64,000 bases of DNA, taken from the NCBI GenBank assembly GCA_017644005.1, contig JAEPMJ010000004.1:124001-188000 (forward strand), read 5' to 3'. Of the stretch, positions 46,301-53,283 are shown one piece after another. The translations under genes were made by a program, and so were the position numbers. A model generated the notes under the pieces. It was not told the DNA's origin, searched no databases, and was given only the letters and a program-made list of their open reading frames with translations. The number at the start of each line of letters is the position of its first letter. The first letter of the stretch is position 1. This stretch comes from Rhizobiaceae bacterium (GTDB lineage: Bacteria; Pseudomonadota; Alphaproteobacteria; Rhizobiales; Rhizobiaceae).

Positions 46301-47096
46301 GCGCAACATCGTCATTCCCGGATTGTCGCCCGATGCGCTGAAGCCGATATTGGCAGAAGCGGATGCCGTCGGCACCGATATCGACAACGAGCGTACAGCA
46401 GCTTTTGCGCCGGAGCTTATTCAAAACGGGTCGTTTGCCGCCGATGAAACGGAGTTTGCCATCACCATTGCCGGAGGGGTTCTGCGTGCGCCGCCGGTTG
46501 TGCTTGAAAGGAGCGAGGCAAACCTCAGCGTCGAGGCAAGGGCCGATCTGGGGGCTGGCACCGTCGGAGCGACTGGCGAACTGATCTACGATGCCGGTAT
46601 CGACGCGGTGGTGGGGGCGGAACCAGCCGTGCGTTTCGATGCGCAGGGCCAGCCGGGCGCGGTGGCGGTCAAGCTCGATACAGGGCCACTGGCGCAATTC
46701 CTCACCCAGCGTGCCCTTGAGCGCGAGCAGGCCCGCGTCGAGGCCATGCAGGCGCAACTTCTGGAACGCCAGCGATTGCGGCGCGAGGTGCGTTATTACG
46801 CTTCGCTGCAGCTCGAACGCGAACGGCTCGCCGAAGAGCAACGCCGCGCCGAAGAGGAAGCGCGAGCCGCCGAAGAAGCGCGCAAGGCGGCGGAGGAAGC
46901 CGAGGCGCGCAGAAAGGCTGAGGAAGCGGCGAGGTTGAAAGCGGAAGAGCAGGCGCGGCGCGAGGCCGAACTGGAGGCCCAACTGCGGGCTAACGAAACC
47001 GTGGGACAGGGACAGGAGATTCAGCGCGAATCGCTGCCGCCGCCCAGCCGCGGCAACCTGACGCTCGACGGGCTGCTGCGTGCGATCGGCGAATGA
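43326..47096 (+). CDS. AsmA-family protein, predicted CTG start
   Basis: This very large protein (1256 residues) starts with one transmembrane helix (LARLFVIIGGLIVLALTLVL) followed by an AsmA domain (DWTSYKSEFEREASRILGR). A long beta-rich periplasmic body ends in an AsmA C-terminal domain (about 900-1090), then a coiled coil of Ala/Glu/Arg repeats (about 1140-1220). AsmA-like proteins are thought to bridge the periplasm and move phospholipids. No ATG, GTG or TTG lies between the in-frame stop at 43281 and the end of the helix. The first canonical start (TTG 43377) cuts the helix. CTG 43326 has GGGAGA (43314-43319) upstream and fits. A 969-residue antisense frame is a shadow. Confidence 0.85.
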   Translation: MARLFVIIGGLIVLALTLVLVVPYFIDWTSYKSEFEREASRILGREVVVRGDARARLLPLPSVTFTDVEVAGREPGRPAITVETFSMDAELAPFLRGELLIFDMRIERPKARIAIDDNGTVDWALRPSTPFDAGQVTLEKVSIIEGRIDVDHAASGRTHALTEVNADISARTLAGPWRMTGSMRVDGSLTALSVSTGALEEETGTMRLRVRAEPERYGFGLETDGHAGLRDGVFGYDGMFRLTARGVERLRGTDGATFEISDRSEQNDAPPAYRVSGNFGLNHEKIDVGEFRFETGPLADPYVANGNASITLGANPRFDISADGAQLRFEDAGEVGDGSLALPQRLAAFKEVMFDLPKPEIPGKIEVNLPAIVAGDTTVRNVSLSAEPVEKGWAIASASATLPGRATLEGSGFLNATFGEFGFTGRLLLAVGQPSGFAAWLSKDVDEAIRRLPAAGFEATVELTEERQVFQNLELRLGDAGFSGRIVNEQPADRRPSMLVDLTGGSLDVEGLAAFASLFVNDSGATRLADHDLDFKIKAGPVTVAGITAEGVDTALRLRDGRLEIDRLAFADVEGVSISATGSLDDVGGAPTGQLGATLIAGDLAPLISATSERFPENTLLAALSDRAAAFPGIYSEANLDLDVQLAEAGDRQRLIFNIKNGALGGSTIDLGLTAVGSIADPYSASTDLFLTASNDEPGAIYALYGIPALPFGFAGALGTELEFAGVPEEGASVTFRAAGDGLTATFDGTVSVDASRFELNGDGKLDADDLEPYLMTAGVTLPGMGLGVEASLSANLDLADGVLIASGLSGALGGNELAGDINATVRDGLPHFTGALRLEALDIGLLIATVLGEASMDMEAGGVWPRIPFEPAARPPFTAELELNAAALLLNGAPAARDAKMSARINREGARLANASAAFHGGTIGGLFELSNNNGSGLFSGQLKIANAPVPELIPGAALEGKADISASLTANGKSVEGMMASLSGSGTATVRNIVIPGLSPDALKPILAEADAVGTDIDNERTAAFAPELIQNGSFAADETEFAITIAGGVLRAPPVVLERSEANLSVEARADLGAGTVGATGELIYDAGIDAVVGAEPAVRFDAQGQPGAVAVKLDTGPLAQFLTQRALEREQARVEAMQAQLLERQRLRREVRYYASLQLERERLAEEQRRAEEEARAAEEARKAAEEAEARRKAEEAARLKAEEQARREAELEAQLRANETVGQGQEIQRESLPPPSRGNLTLDGLLRAIGE

Positions 47097-47191
47097 AGCG
47101 GCTCTTCAAGTCCTGATTCAGCTGCTTGCCACTTCGATTCGCGCGGCGTGTTTAAATTGCTGGAATCAAACGATTTTCAGGTACTGGCTGG

Positions 47192-47416
47192 TCAGGGCTC
47201 GCGCGCGCTTTTCAGCGTGATGAGGACGTGGAGCCTCAATGCGGAAGAGAGGTTGATCTCAGCCGGCCTGTTCGCATCGATGCCGGCAATCAAGGCCGCG
47301 AGAGACAGGCCACGGGCTTTTGCCATCGCTGTGAGCTCGGTCTGGAACTCATCTTCGATGGAATAGCTGGTACGGTGGCCGCCAATCGAAACCGAGCGTT
47401 TGCGGATGGCGGTCAA
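47192..47416 (-). CDS. Ribbon-helix-helix domain protein (RHH_4 type)
   Basis: The 74-residue protein has an N-terminal beta strand (KRSVSIGGHRTSYSIEDEF), two helices (FQTELTAMAKARGLSLAALIAGI) and a tail (NLSSALRLHVLITLK). This matches the RHH_4 family found in alphaproteobacteria, a putative DNA-binding or antitoxin-like protein with no partner toxin visible. The start is ATG 47416, 4 bp inside the upstream DUF4169 gene, so the pair is coupled. It is convergent with the AsmA gene. Confidence 0.82.
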   Translation of the reverse strand: MTAIRKRSVSIGGHRTSYSIEDEFQTELTAMAKARGLSLAALIAGIDANRPAEINLSSALRLHVLITLKSAREP

Positions 47417-47604
47417 TCGGTGCTGTCCGGTTCGCCGAGACGGTGTGCCTCGTGTATTCGCGCCTGTCGTTCCTCGGCGGTCTGGCGCAGCTTGCGCTCG
47501 GCAGCGGACTGGCCAAACCGCGCACGGTGTTCTTCAGACAGCCGGGCCCGCTCGTCCCGCTTTCGCTGCTTGCGAAACTGACGAAGATTGACGACCTCTC
47601 CCAT
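47413..47604 (-). CDS. DUF4169 family protein (63 aa)
   Basis: ATG 47604 gives a 63-residue, strongly charged helical protein (GEVVNLRQFRKQRKRDERAR, then FGQSAAERKLRQTAEERQAR). NLRQxRKxxxR is the hallmark of the DUF4169 family. The function is unknown. It overlaps the RHH gene by 4 bp and follows sspB by 13 bp. The order sspB-DUF4169-RHH on one strand suggests a single transcript. The frame stays open upstream into sspB, but that part is not family-like. Confidence 0.82.
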   Translation of the reverse strand: MGEVVNLRQFRKQRKRDERARLSEEHRARFGQSAAERKLRQTAEERQARIHEAHRLGEPDSTD

Positions 47605-47617
47605 AGCGCGCAAACGC

Positions 47618-48169
47618 CTATTTCTTGCGGAAGGAATCCAGCGAGACGACTTCGGCACCCTTGCCTGCGGGTTCCTGTTCGGGCTCTGCATCCTTCTTGG
47701 TCTTGGATTTTTTCGCCGACTGTACCTTTTTCTCCTCGGGCGCGGTTTCCGCGCCCTTCGCCGGCGTGGCGGCGGGGAGGCTCTGCACGGATTCGTTTGC
47801 CGCGCCGGCTTCCGGCTTCACGTCGAATTCCAGTTCGAAGCTGACCGAGGGATCGTAGAAACCGCGTACGGCGGAGAAGGGGATTTCAAGCTTCTCCGAC
47901 ACGTCCGAGAAGGAAAGCCCGATCTCGAAACCCGTGTCCGAAACCTTGAGATCCCAGTACTGATACTGGATCACGATCGTCATCTGGTCGGGATAGCGCT
48001 CGCGTAGACGCGAGGATATGCGCACGCCGGGCGCGTCGGTCACGAAGGTTATGAAGAAATGATGGTTGCCGGGAAGCCCGGTCCGCGCCACTTCCGCAAG
48101 CACTTTGCGCATGACGCCGCGCAGCGCTTCCTGCGCCAGAATGTCGTATCGGATATGATCGTCTGCCAT
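47618..48169 (-). CDS. sspB: SspB-like ClpXP adaptor protein (alphaproteobacterial type)
   Basis: SspB delivers ssrA-tagged proteins to the ClpXP protease. The 183-residue protein has the SspB fold at about 1-115 (HIRYDILAQEALRGVMRKVL, GNHHFFITFVTDAPGVRIS, MTIVIQYQYWDLKV, FSAVRGFYDPSVSFELEF). A disordered Lys/Glu/Pro-rich tail follows, ending in a short GAEVVSLDSFRKK motif, the expected ClpX-binding end. The start is ATG 48169 (MADDHIRYD); ATG 48199 is possible. The tmRNA gene lies directly upstream on the same strand. Confidence 0.93.
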   Translation of the reverse strand: MADDHIRYDILAQEALRGVMRKVLAEVARTGLPGNHHFFITFVTDAPGVRISSRLRERYPDQMTIVIQYQYWDLKVSDTGFEIGLSFSDVSEKLEIPFSAVRGFYDPSVSFELEFDVKPEAGAANESVQSLPAATPAKGAETAPEEKKVQSAKKSKTKKDAEPEQEPAGKGAEVVSLDSFRKK

Positions 48170-48324
48170 TTGTGCCAGCGGTTCCTCGACTCGCGACATC
48201 AGGTTTAGACCAAGTTCCGCCCGCAGTGAAACAGTTCTGTGCCCGAATGTGGGACGGTTGGCGCGAAACAGGCCGTGGCGGGCACTTTCGTTCGAACCGT
48301 TCGAGAATCTGGACATGGAAGTGG

Positions 48325-48636
48325 AGGCTTCTGTTGCCAGGTGCCTCCGGACCCCGCCTGCAGGGGCTAACCCACAGGGCTTAATTCGAGACTATCGCGC
48401 CGCATTAAGCAGCGAGACGTGCCTCAGCATAGTTGTCGTTTGCAACTACAAGATAGCCCGATAACGGTGGTACAATGCCGGGCAAAAGTCCGATCTTTAC
48501 ACCCTCGTCGATCCTATTTCGCCCCCATCAACAGCCGCCGTGACCGGCGGTTCTTGGTGGAGGCGCCGGGTACCGCCCCCGGGTCCGAATGGTTTATTAC
48601 ATCGGCCGTTTATCGCCATAGTCGGTCGAAACCGAC
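48325..48636 (-). ncRNA. ssrA: tmRNA, permuted two-piece type
   Basis: Reading the minus strand, the acceptor piece comes first and ends with the encoded CCA (48555). A processed loop (48527-48554, hairpin CCGCC/GGCGG) follows, then the coding piece begins GGGGGCGAAATAGGATCGACG-like at 48526. The 7-bp acceptor stem pairs GGGGGCG (48526-48520) with CGCCTCC (48565-48559). The tag frame starts at GCA 48443 and reads ANDNYAEARLAA with stop TAA at 48407-48405. The 5' and 3' outer ends are approximate. tmRNA rescues stalled ribosomes and tags the nascent chain for ClpXP. The T-stem CCGGG/CCCGG closes a GGCGGTA loop rather than a TTC-type loop. Confidence 0.93.
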
Positions 48637-48642
48637 AGGCCG

Positions 48643-48671
48643 AATATAGTGCCTGGGCGTTGGTATTGAAA
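48643..48671 (-). promoter_or_regulatory. Possible ssrA promoter
   Basis: On the minus strand, TTTCAA (48671-48666) and TATATT (48648-48643) are 17 bp apart, which would start transcription near 48636. The -35 element is weak. Confidence 0.4.
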
Positions 48672-48746
48672 GGGCTTCGTCGTCAACGATTGACCTTACA
48701 ATCCGTGTGGGCGACCATTTCGCATTGCTGCGTCAGGGGGGCGTCC

Positions 48747-49058
48747 ATGACCGACTATCTGGCAGATGTGCGCAAATATGATGCGCTTGCAGACCCCGAA
48801 ATCGTAGGCCGGATCGTGAAACATCTCGGCGTCGCGCTGCACAATCGCGATTCCTCCCTTGTCGCTTGTTCCGACGTTTCGGAGCGCGAGCGCGTGCGCG
48901 AAAAATGGTGCGAAAAGAAACTCGGCTACGAGGATGCCGACCGAGCCGACAGCACAATCGACCTGGTGTGCCAGACGATGGCTCGCGACAACTCCAAGAG
49001 CCGGGTGACGTTTTATTATCTGGTAGCCAAACATCTGGGCAAACTCGGCGATATCTGA
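48747..49058 (+). CDS. DUF2853 family protein
   Basis: ATG 48747 gives 103 residues of the DUF2853 family: MTDYLADVRKYDALADPEIV, then IVKHLGVALHNRDSSLVACSD and the C-terminal KSRVTFYYLVAKHLGKL. It is a small alpha-helical cytoplasmic protein of unknown function. It is divergent from ssrA, with 110 bp between, and has no operon partner. The open frame extends upstream through the tmRNA region to 48540, but that part is RNA, not protein. Confidence 0.85.
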   Translation: MTDYLADVRKYDALADPEIVGRIVKHLGVALHNRDSSLVACSDVSERERVREKWCEKKLGYEDADRADSTIDLVCQTMARDNSKSRVTFYYLVAKHLGKLGDI

Positions 49059-49186
49059 GCCGGTGACCGCAGCGGAATGGCTGCACTGCGGGCCGAAGCC
49101 GCATTATCCACGATTGGTGAGATCCACATTGATGCGCGACGGGTCCGGCGGCGCTATGCTCGGCGTCGAGACGAATCGGCAGACCT

Positions 49187-50080
49187 ATGCGACACCCCGA
49201 GCAGCAATATCTCGACCTGATGCAGACCCTCCTGGAACACGGCGACCGGCGTGTGGACCGTACGGGTGTGGGAACGCTTTCGCTGCTCGGCGCCATGGCG
49301 CGCTTCGACATCAGTTCCGGTCAGGTGCCGATCCTGACCACCAAGCGCGTCTACTGGAAGACCGCGGTAAAGGAGATGCTCTGGTTTCTGACAGGCGACA
49401 CCAACATCCGGCCGCTGCTTGAGAACAATGTGCGCATCTGGAGCGACTGGCCGCTCGCCAAATACCGCCGCGAGACCGGTGAGGCGATCGGTCAGGCCGA
49501 ATTCGAGCTGCGCATAATCGATGACGCTGCCTTTGCCGCGCGCTGGGGCGAACTTGGACCCGTCTACGGCAAACAGTGGCGGCGCTGGGTCGGCGCTGAC
49601 GGCCGCGAATACGACCAGATCGCCGAAGTCATCGAACTGCTGAAAACCAACCCCACCAGCCGTCGTATCCTGTTCCATGGCTGGAATGTCGCCGAACTCG
49701 GCCAGATGGCGCTGCCGCCCTGCCATATGGTTTATCAATTCCACGTTTCCGATGGCCGGCTTTCCTGTCTCATGTTTCAGCGTTCGGCCGACATTCTGCT
49801 TGGCGTGCCGTTCAACTTCGCCGGCGCCGTGGCGCTGCAGATGATGATTGCGCAGCAGGCGGAGCTAGAACCGGGCTCGTTCGTGTGGATGGGTGGCGAC
49901 GTTCACCTTTACCTGAATCACCAAGACCAGGCGCGCGAGCAGCTTTCCCGCCAACCGAGGCCGCTGCCGACGATGCGGCTGACGCGCAAGGCCGCCAGTA
50001 TCGACGATTACACAATCGAGGATTTCGAAGTCATCGGCTACGAGCCGCATGCGGCCATTCAGGCCGACGTCGCCGTTTAA
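49187..50080 (+). CDS. thyA: Thymidylate synthase ThyA
   Basis: ThyA methylates dUMP to dTMP with methylene-tetrahydrofolate. The protein has 297 residues, longer than E. coli ThyA (264) through an insert around residues 85-120 seen in some families. The nucleophile is C179 in LPPCHMVYQF, and the region DRTGVGTLSLLG near residue 24 binds phosphate. FQRSADILLGVPFN and GGDVHLYLNH complete the folate and dUMP sites. ATG 49187 is the natural start. The dihydrofolate reductase gene nearby regenerates its cofactor. Confidence 0.95.
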   Translation: MRHPEQQYLDLMQTLLEHGDRRVDRTGVGTLSLLGAMARFDISSGQVPILTTKRVYWKTAVKEMLWFLTGDTNIRPLLENNVRIWSDWPLAKYRRETGEAIGQAEFELRIIDDAAFAARWGELGPVYGKQWRRWVGADGREYDQIAEVIELLKTNPTSRRILFHGWNVAELGQMALPPCHMVYQFHVSDGRLSCLMFQRSADILLGVPFNFAGAVALQMMIAQQAELEPGSFVWMGGDVHLYLNHQDQAREQLSRQPRPLPTMRLTRKAASIDDYTIEDFEVIGYEPHAAIQADVAV

Positions 50081-50134
50081 TCCCGTTCCGTCGCAGCGGC
50101 GCGAAGACCGGACTTTCGACTACCGGAGTAATTG

Positions 50135-50308
50135 ATGAGAATACTCACTTTTGTGGCTGCGCTGCCCCGGGCCAACATGAAAACAGCGACTTCGAAGGAC
50201 GGCAGAGAGGCGTTCGCAGGTGCGGCAGGCCCATTTTCAGCCGGTTCAGTCCGACTTCGCGCTGGAAACGACATCGACATTCTCCTGCCTCATCGGTTTG
50301 ACCAATGA
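50135..50308 (+). CDS. Candidate small ORF coupled to folA (57 aa)
   Basis: ATG 50135 (CGGAG at 50124-50128) opens a 57-residue frame whose stop TGA (50306-50308) lies in the ATGA shared with the folA start. The product begins MRILTFVAALPRANMKTA and ends in ILLPHRFDQ. No family is recognised. The ribosome-binding site and the overlap suggest translation coupled to folA; chance remains possible, as the protein has no clear fold. Confidence 0.35.
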   Translation: MRILTFVAALPRANMKTATSKDGREAFAGAAGPFSAGSVRLRAGNDIDILLPHRFDQ

Positions 50309-50802
50309 CAATCCGCATCATCGTGGCGATTGCCGACAACGGTGTGATCGGGGCCAATAATGACATGCCGTGGCGACTCTCGACCGATCTCAAGCGCTTC
50401 AAGGCGCTGACCACGGGCAAGCCGGTAGTCATGGGGCGCAAGACCTGGGAGAGTTTCCCCAAGCGGCCGCTGCCGAACCGGCGGAATATGGTGGTCACGC
50501 GCAATGAGGCCTATGAAGCGCCCGGCGCGGAGCTGTTTGCCTCGCTCGACGATGCATTGGAGGCAGCCGCGGGCGAGGACATCTGGATTCTGGGCGGTGG
50601 CGAAATCTATGCACAGGCTTTGCCGAAGACCGATGAACTGCATGTGACACATGTCCGTGCAGAGCTACCCGGCGACACGGAGTTCCCGAAAATCGATCCA
50701 ACGAAATGGCTCAAAGTGAGCGAGGAGGCCGTTCCGGCCGGCGAAAGGGACGACTACGCGACGTGCTATACGGTTTACGAACGCAGGTCGTCCGTGCCAT
50801 GA
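50305..50802 (+). CDS. folA: Dihydrofolate reductase
   Basis: FolA reduces dihydrofolate to tetrahydrofolate with NADPH. The 165-residue protein has IIVAIADNGVIGANNDMPWRLSTDLKRFK at the N-terminus (the Met20-loop region and the catalytic Asp in STDLK), KPVVMGRKTWESFP, NRRNMVVTRN and DIWILGGGEIYAQAL. The start is ATG 50305. It lies between thyA and hflK, matching a common order in Rhizobiales. A 141-bp gap with no recognised feature separates it from hflK. Confidence 0.96.
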   Translation: MTIRIIVAIADNGVIGANNDMPWRLSTDLKRFKALTTGKPVVMGRKTWESFPKRPLPNRRNMVVTRNEAYEAPGAELFASLDDALEAAAGEDIWILGGGEIYAQALPKTDELHVTHVRAELPGDTEFPKIDPTKWLKVSEEAVPAGERDDYATCYTVYERRSSVP

Positions 50803-50943
50803 CGGCGCGGGAATTCGTCCGGAAACGGGCCGAAACGATGTCTGCTGGCACAGTGGCGCGTTGAAAGCGCGATAGCCGGTACCTATAACGAACAAAATCG
50901 ACAAGCTCCGGCAAGGCGGCCGGACAAAGCGAAGAGGACATTC

Positions 50944-52059
50944 ATGCCCTGGAGCAATCAGACCGGCGGCGGCCCATGGGGCGGCGGTGGCGGAAACAAT
51001 GGCAGCGGCGGCGGTGGCGGGCCCTGGGGCCCCGGCTCCGGCGGGCGCGGCCCGCAAGGCAGCCCGCCCGACCTCGAGGATATCATCCGGCGCGGCCAGG
51101 ACCGGCTTCGGCAGGCTCTGCCGGGCGGCGGGCGGGCGAGCCCGGCGCTTTTCGGTATCATTGCCGTCATCCTGATCGTGGTATGGGCATTCCAGGCGGT
51201 CTATACGGTGCAGCCTGACGAACTGGCGGTGGAACTGCGTTTCGGTAAGCCGAAAGACGAGGTTTCCGAACCGGGCCTGCATTTTCACTGGTGGCCGGTT
51301 GAGACCGTCGAAAAGGCGAATGTCGCAGAAAAGCTGGTCGATATCGGCGAGGTGCGCGGGAACGCATCTTCCGGGCTGATGCTCTCGGGCGACCAGAACA
51401 TCGTCGATGTGAAGTTTTCGGTCGCGTACCAGGTGGCAGACCCGAACGCTTATCTGTTCAATGTAGCAAGCCCCGACGACATGGTTCGGCAGGTGGCTGA
51501 AAGCGCCGTGCGCGAGGTTGTTGGCCGCCGTCCTGCGCAGGACATTTTCCGTGACGATCGTCAAGGCATCGCGGAAGAGGTGCGCGATATCGTTCAGACC
51601 ACACTCGACGATTACGGGACAGGCCTTGCGGTCAACGCGATCTCGATCGAGGACGCAGCACCGCCACGGGAAGTGGCCGATGCGTTCGATGAGGTGCAGC
51701 GCGCAGAGCAGGACGAAGATCGTTTCGTCGAGGAATCCAACCAGTATTCGAACCAGCAGCTCGGTCAGGCGCGCGGTGAAGCCGCACAGATCCGCGAAGA
51801 GGCGGCAGCCTATAAGAACCGTGTTGTTCTGGAGGCTCAGGGTGAAGCGCAGCGCTTTATCTCGGTCTATGACGAATACGCCAAGGCGCCGGACGTTACA
51901 CGCCGCCGCCTGTTCCTGGAAACCATGGAAAACGTGCTGAAGGGCTCCAACAAGGTGATTGTTGACGAAAATGGCGGGCCGGGCGTGATCCCGTATCTGC
52001 CGCTGCCTGAACTCAACCAGCGGCAGGGCAGCACCAACCGCACCCAGGGAGGCAACTGA
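50944..52059 (+). CDS. hflK: FtsH protease modulator HflK
   Basis: HflK forms, with HflC, a large membrane complex that encloses and modulates FtsH. The 371-residue protein has a Gly/Pro-rich cytoplasmic head (1-45), one transmembrane helix at about 73-92 (FGIIAVILIVVWAFQAVYTV), an SPFB/PHB domain at about 95-270, and a coiled coil rich in Glu and Ala (EESNQYSNQQLGQARGEAAQ). Its stop overlaps the hflC start by one base. Confidence 0.95.
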   Translation: MPWSNQTGGGPWGGGGGNNGSGGGGGPWGPGSGGRGPQGSPPDLEDIIRRGQDRLRQALPGGGRASPALFGIIAVILIVVWAFQAVYTVQPDELAVELRFGKPKDEVSEPGLHFHWWPVETVEKANVAEKLVDIGEVRGNASSGLMLSGDQNIVDVKFSVAYQVADPNAYLFNVASPDDMVRQVAESAVREVVGRRPAQDIFRDDRQGIAEEVRDIVQTTLDDYGTGLAVNAISIEDAAPPREVADAFDEVQRAEQDEDRFVEESNQYSNQQLGQARGEAAQIREEAAAYKNRVVLEAQGEAQRFISVYDEYAKAPDVTRRRLFLETMENVLKGSNKVIVDENGGPGVIPYLPLPELNQRQGSTNRTQGGN

Positions 52060-52985
52060 TGAGCAACCGGCTTCCGATTATCGCGGTTATCGCCGCCATT
52101 CTTCTCTTCCTCGGTTATTCGTCGATCTTTGTGGTCAACGAACGCGAGCAGGCAATCGTGTTGCGCTTCGGCGAGATCGTCGACGTGAAAGACGAACCCG
52201 GCCTCTACTTCAAGCTGCCTTTCGGCTTTCTGGAGGCCGACAATGTGCAGATACTCGAAGACCGGGTGCTGCGTTTCGACCTCGATGACATCCGCGTGCA
52301 GGTATCGGGCGGCAAGTTCTACGAGGTTGACGCCTTCGTCGCCTATCGCATCTCCGACCCGCGCCGTTTCCGGCAGACGGTTTCGGGCAGCGTGCCGCTC
52401 GCAGAGCAGCGCCTGCGCACCCGTCTCGATGCGGCCCTGCGCCGTGTGTACGGTCTGCGCGGCTTCGAGGCAGCACTGTCGGAAGAGCGCTCTTCGATGA
52501 TGCGGGAAGTGCGCGACCAGTTGCGTCCCGACGCCAACTCGCTCGGCCTGGATATTGCCGATGTGCGTATCCGCCGGACCGATCTCACCCAGGAAGTCTC
52601 GCAACAGACCTATGACCGCATGAAGGCGGAGCGCCTTGCCGAAGCCGAAAGGCTGAGGGCGCGAGGCCGCGAAGCCGCACAGCGCATCCGTGCGCGGGCT
52701 GACCGCGAAGTGGTGGAGATCATCGCCGATGCGCAGCGCGAATCGGAAATCCTGCGCGGTGAAGGCGAAGGCGAGCGCAATGCGATCTTCGCCGATGCCT
52801 TCTCGCGCGACCCGGAGTTCTTCGACTTCTACCGGTCGATGGCTGCATACACGCAGGCGCTCGACCCGGACGGCACGACCATGCTTCTGTCTCCGAACTC
52901 GGACTTCTTCCGCTTCTTCGGATCGCAGTCTGGCGTGCCTGCTCCGGCGCAAGGAGCGGGTGCGGCTACCGGCGCTACCGAATAG
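52059..52985 (+). CDS. hflC: FtsH protease modulator HflC
   Basis: HflC is the partner of HflK. The 308-residue protein starts with a transmembrane helix (about 6-24, IIAVIAAILLFLGYSSIFVV), then an SPFH domain (about 25-210, FVVNEREQAIVLRFGEI) and a long helical region (EAERLRARGREAAQRIRARADREVVEIIADAQRE). The start ATG overlaps the hflK stop. The C-terminal tail is Ala/Gly-rich. Together with the next two genes it forms the typical Rhizobiales hflKC-DUF2065-degP order. Confidence 0.95.
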   Translation: MSNRLPIIAVIAAILLFLGYSSIFVVNEREQAIVLRFGEIVDVKDEPGLYFKLPFGFLEADNVQILEDRVLRFDLDDIRVQVSGGKFYEVDAFVAYRISDPRRFRQTVSGSVPLAEQRLRTRLDAALRRVYGLRGFEAALSEERSSMMREVRDQLRPDANSLGLDIADVRIRRTDLTQEVSQQTYDRMKAERLAEAERLRARGREAAQRIRARADREVVEIIADAQRESEILRGEGEGERNAIFADAFSRDPEFFDFYRSMAAYTQALDPDGTTMLLSPNSDFFRFFGSQSGVPAPAQGAGAATGATE

Positions 52986-53000
52986 CGCGACCGGCGCGGC

Positions 53001-53186
53001 GTGACGGATTTTCTCGCAGCGCTCGGCCTGGTGCTGGTTCTCGAAGGCATCATCTATGGCGGCATGCCGTCGCTGGCCAAAAGGCTGGCGGCGGATGTGC
53101 TCAGGATTCCCGAGAGTACGTTGCGCGCCGGCGGTCTGATCGCAATCGCGGCCGGAGTCGGTATCGTGTGGCTGGTACGCGGATAA
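53001..53186 (+). CDS. DUF2065 family small membrane protein
   Basis: GTG 53001 gives 61 residues with two hydrophobic helices (FLAALGLVLVLEGIIYGGMP and LRAGGLIAIAAGVGIVWLVRG). The LEGxxYxxxP motif and MPSLAKRLAADVLRIPESTLR linker are typical of DUF2065. The function is unknown, but it is nearly always next to hflKC, so an accessory role for that complex is likely. It lies 15 bp after hflC. Confidence 0.88.
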   Translation: MTDFLAALGLVLVLEGIIYGGMPSLAKRLAADVLRIPESTLRAGGLIAIAAGVGIVWLVRG

Positions 53187-53283
53187 CGGATGATTTATCG
53201 GTGCCAGCTGTGCAAGGCCGCAAACAGGCCCTAATCGTTGCGAATATGGCAATCGGTCGATCGTGACCACGGGAGCGCATCCA

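Noticed and set aside
47192..47604. Toxin-antitoxin pair from the RHH and DUF4169 genes
   Set aside because: The DUF4169 protein has no toxin-like fold, and the pair is part of a conserved sspB-linked group; no toxin activity can be supported.
48560..48600. Apparent tRNA-like T-arm on the plus strand
   Set aside because: GGGTCCGAATGG on the plus strand resembles a T-loop by chance. The real tRNA-like element is on the minus strand and belongs to tmRNA.
48540..48746. Upstream extension of the DUF2853 gene
   Set aside because: The extension overlaps the tmRNA gene; the family N-terminus begins at 48747.
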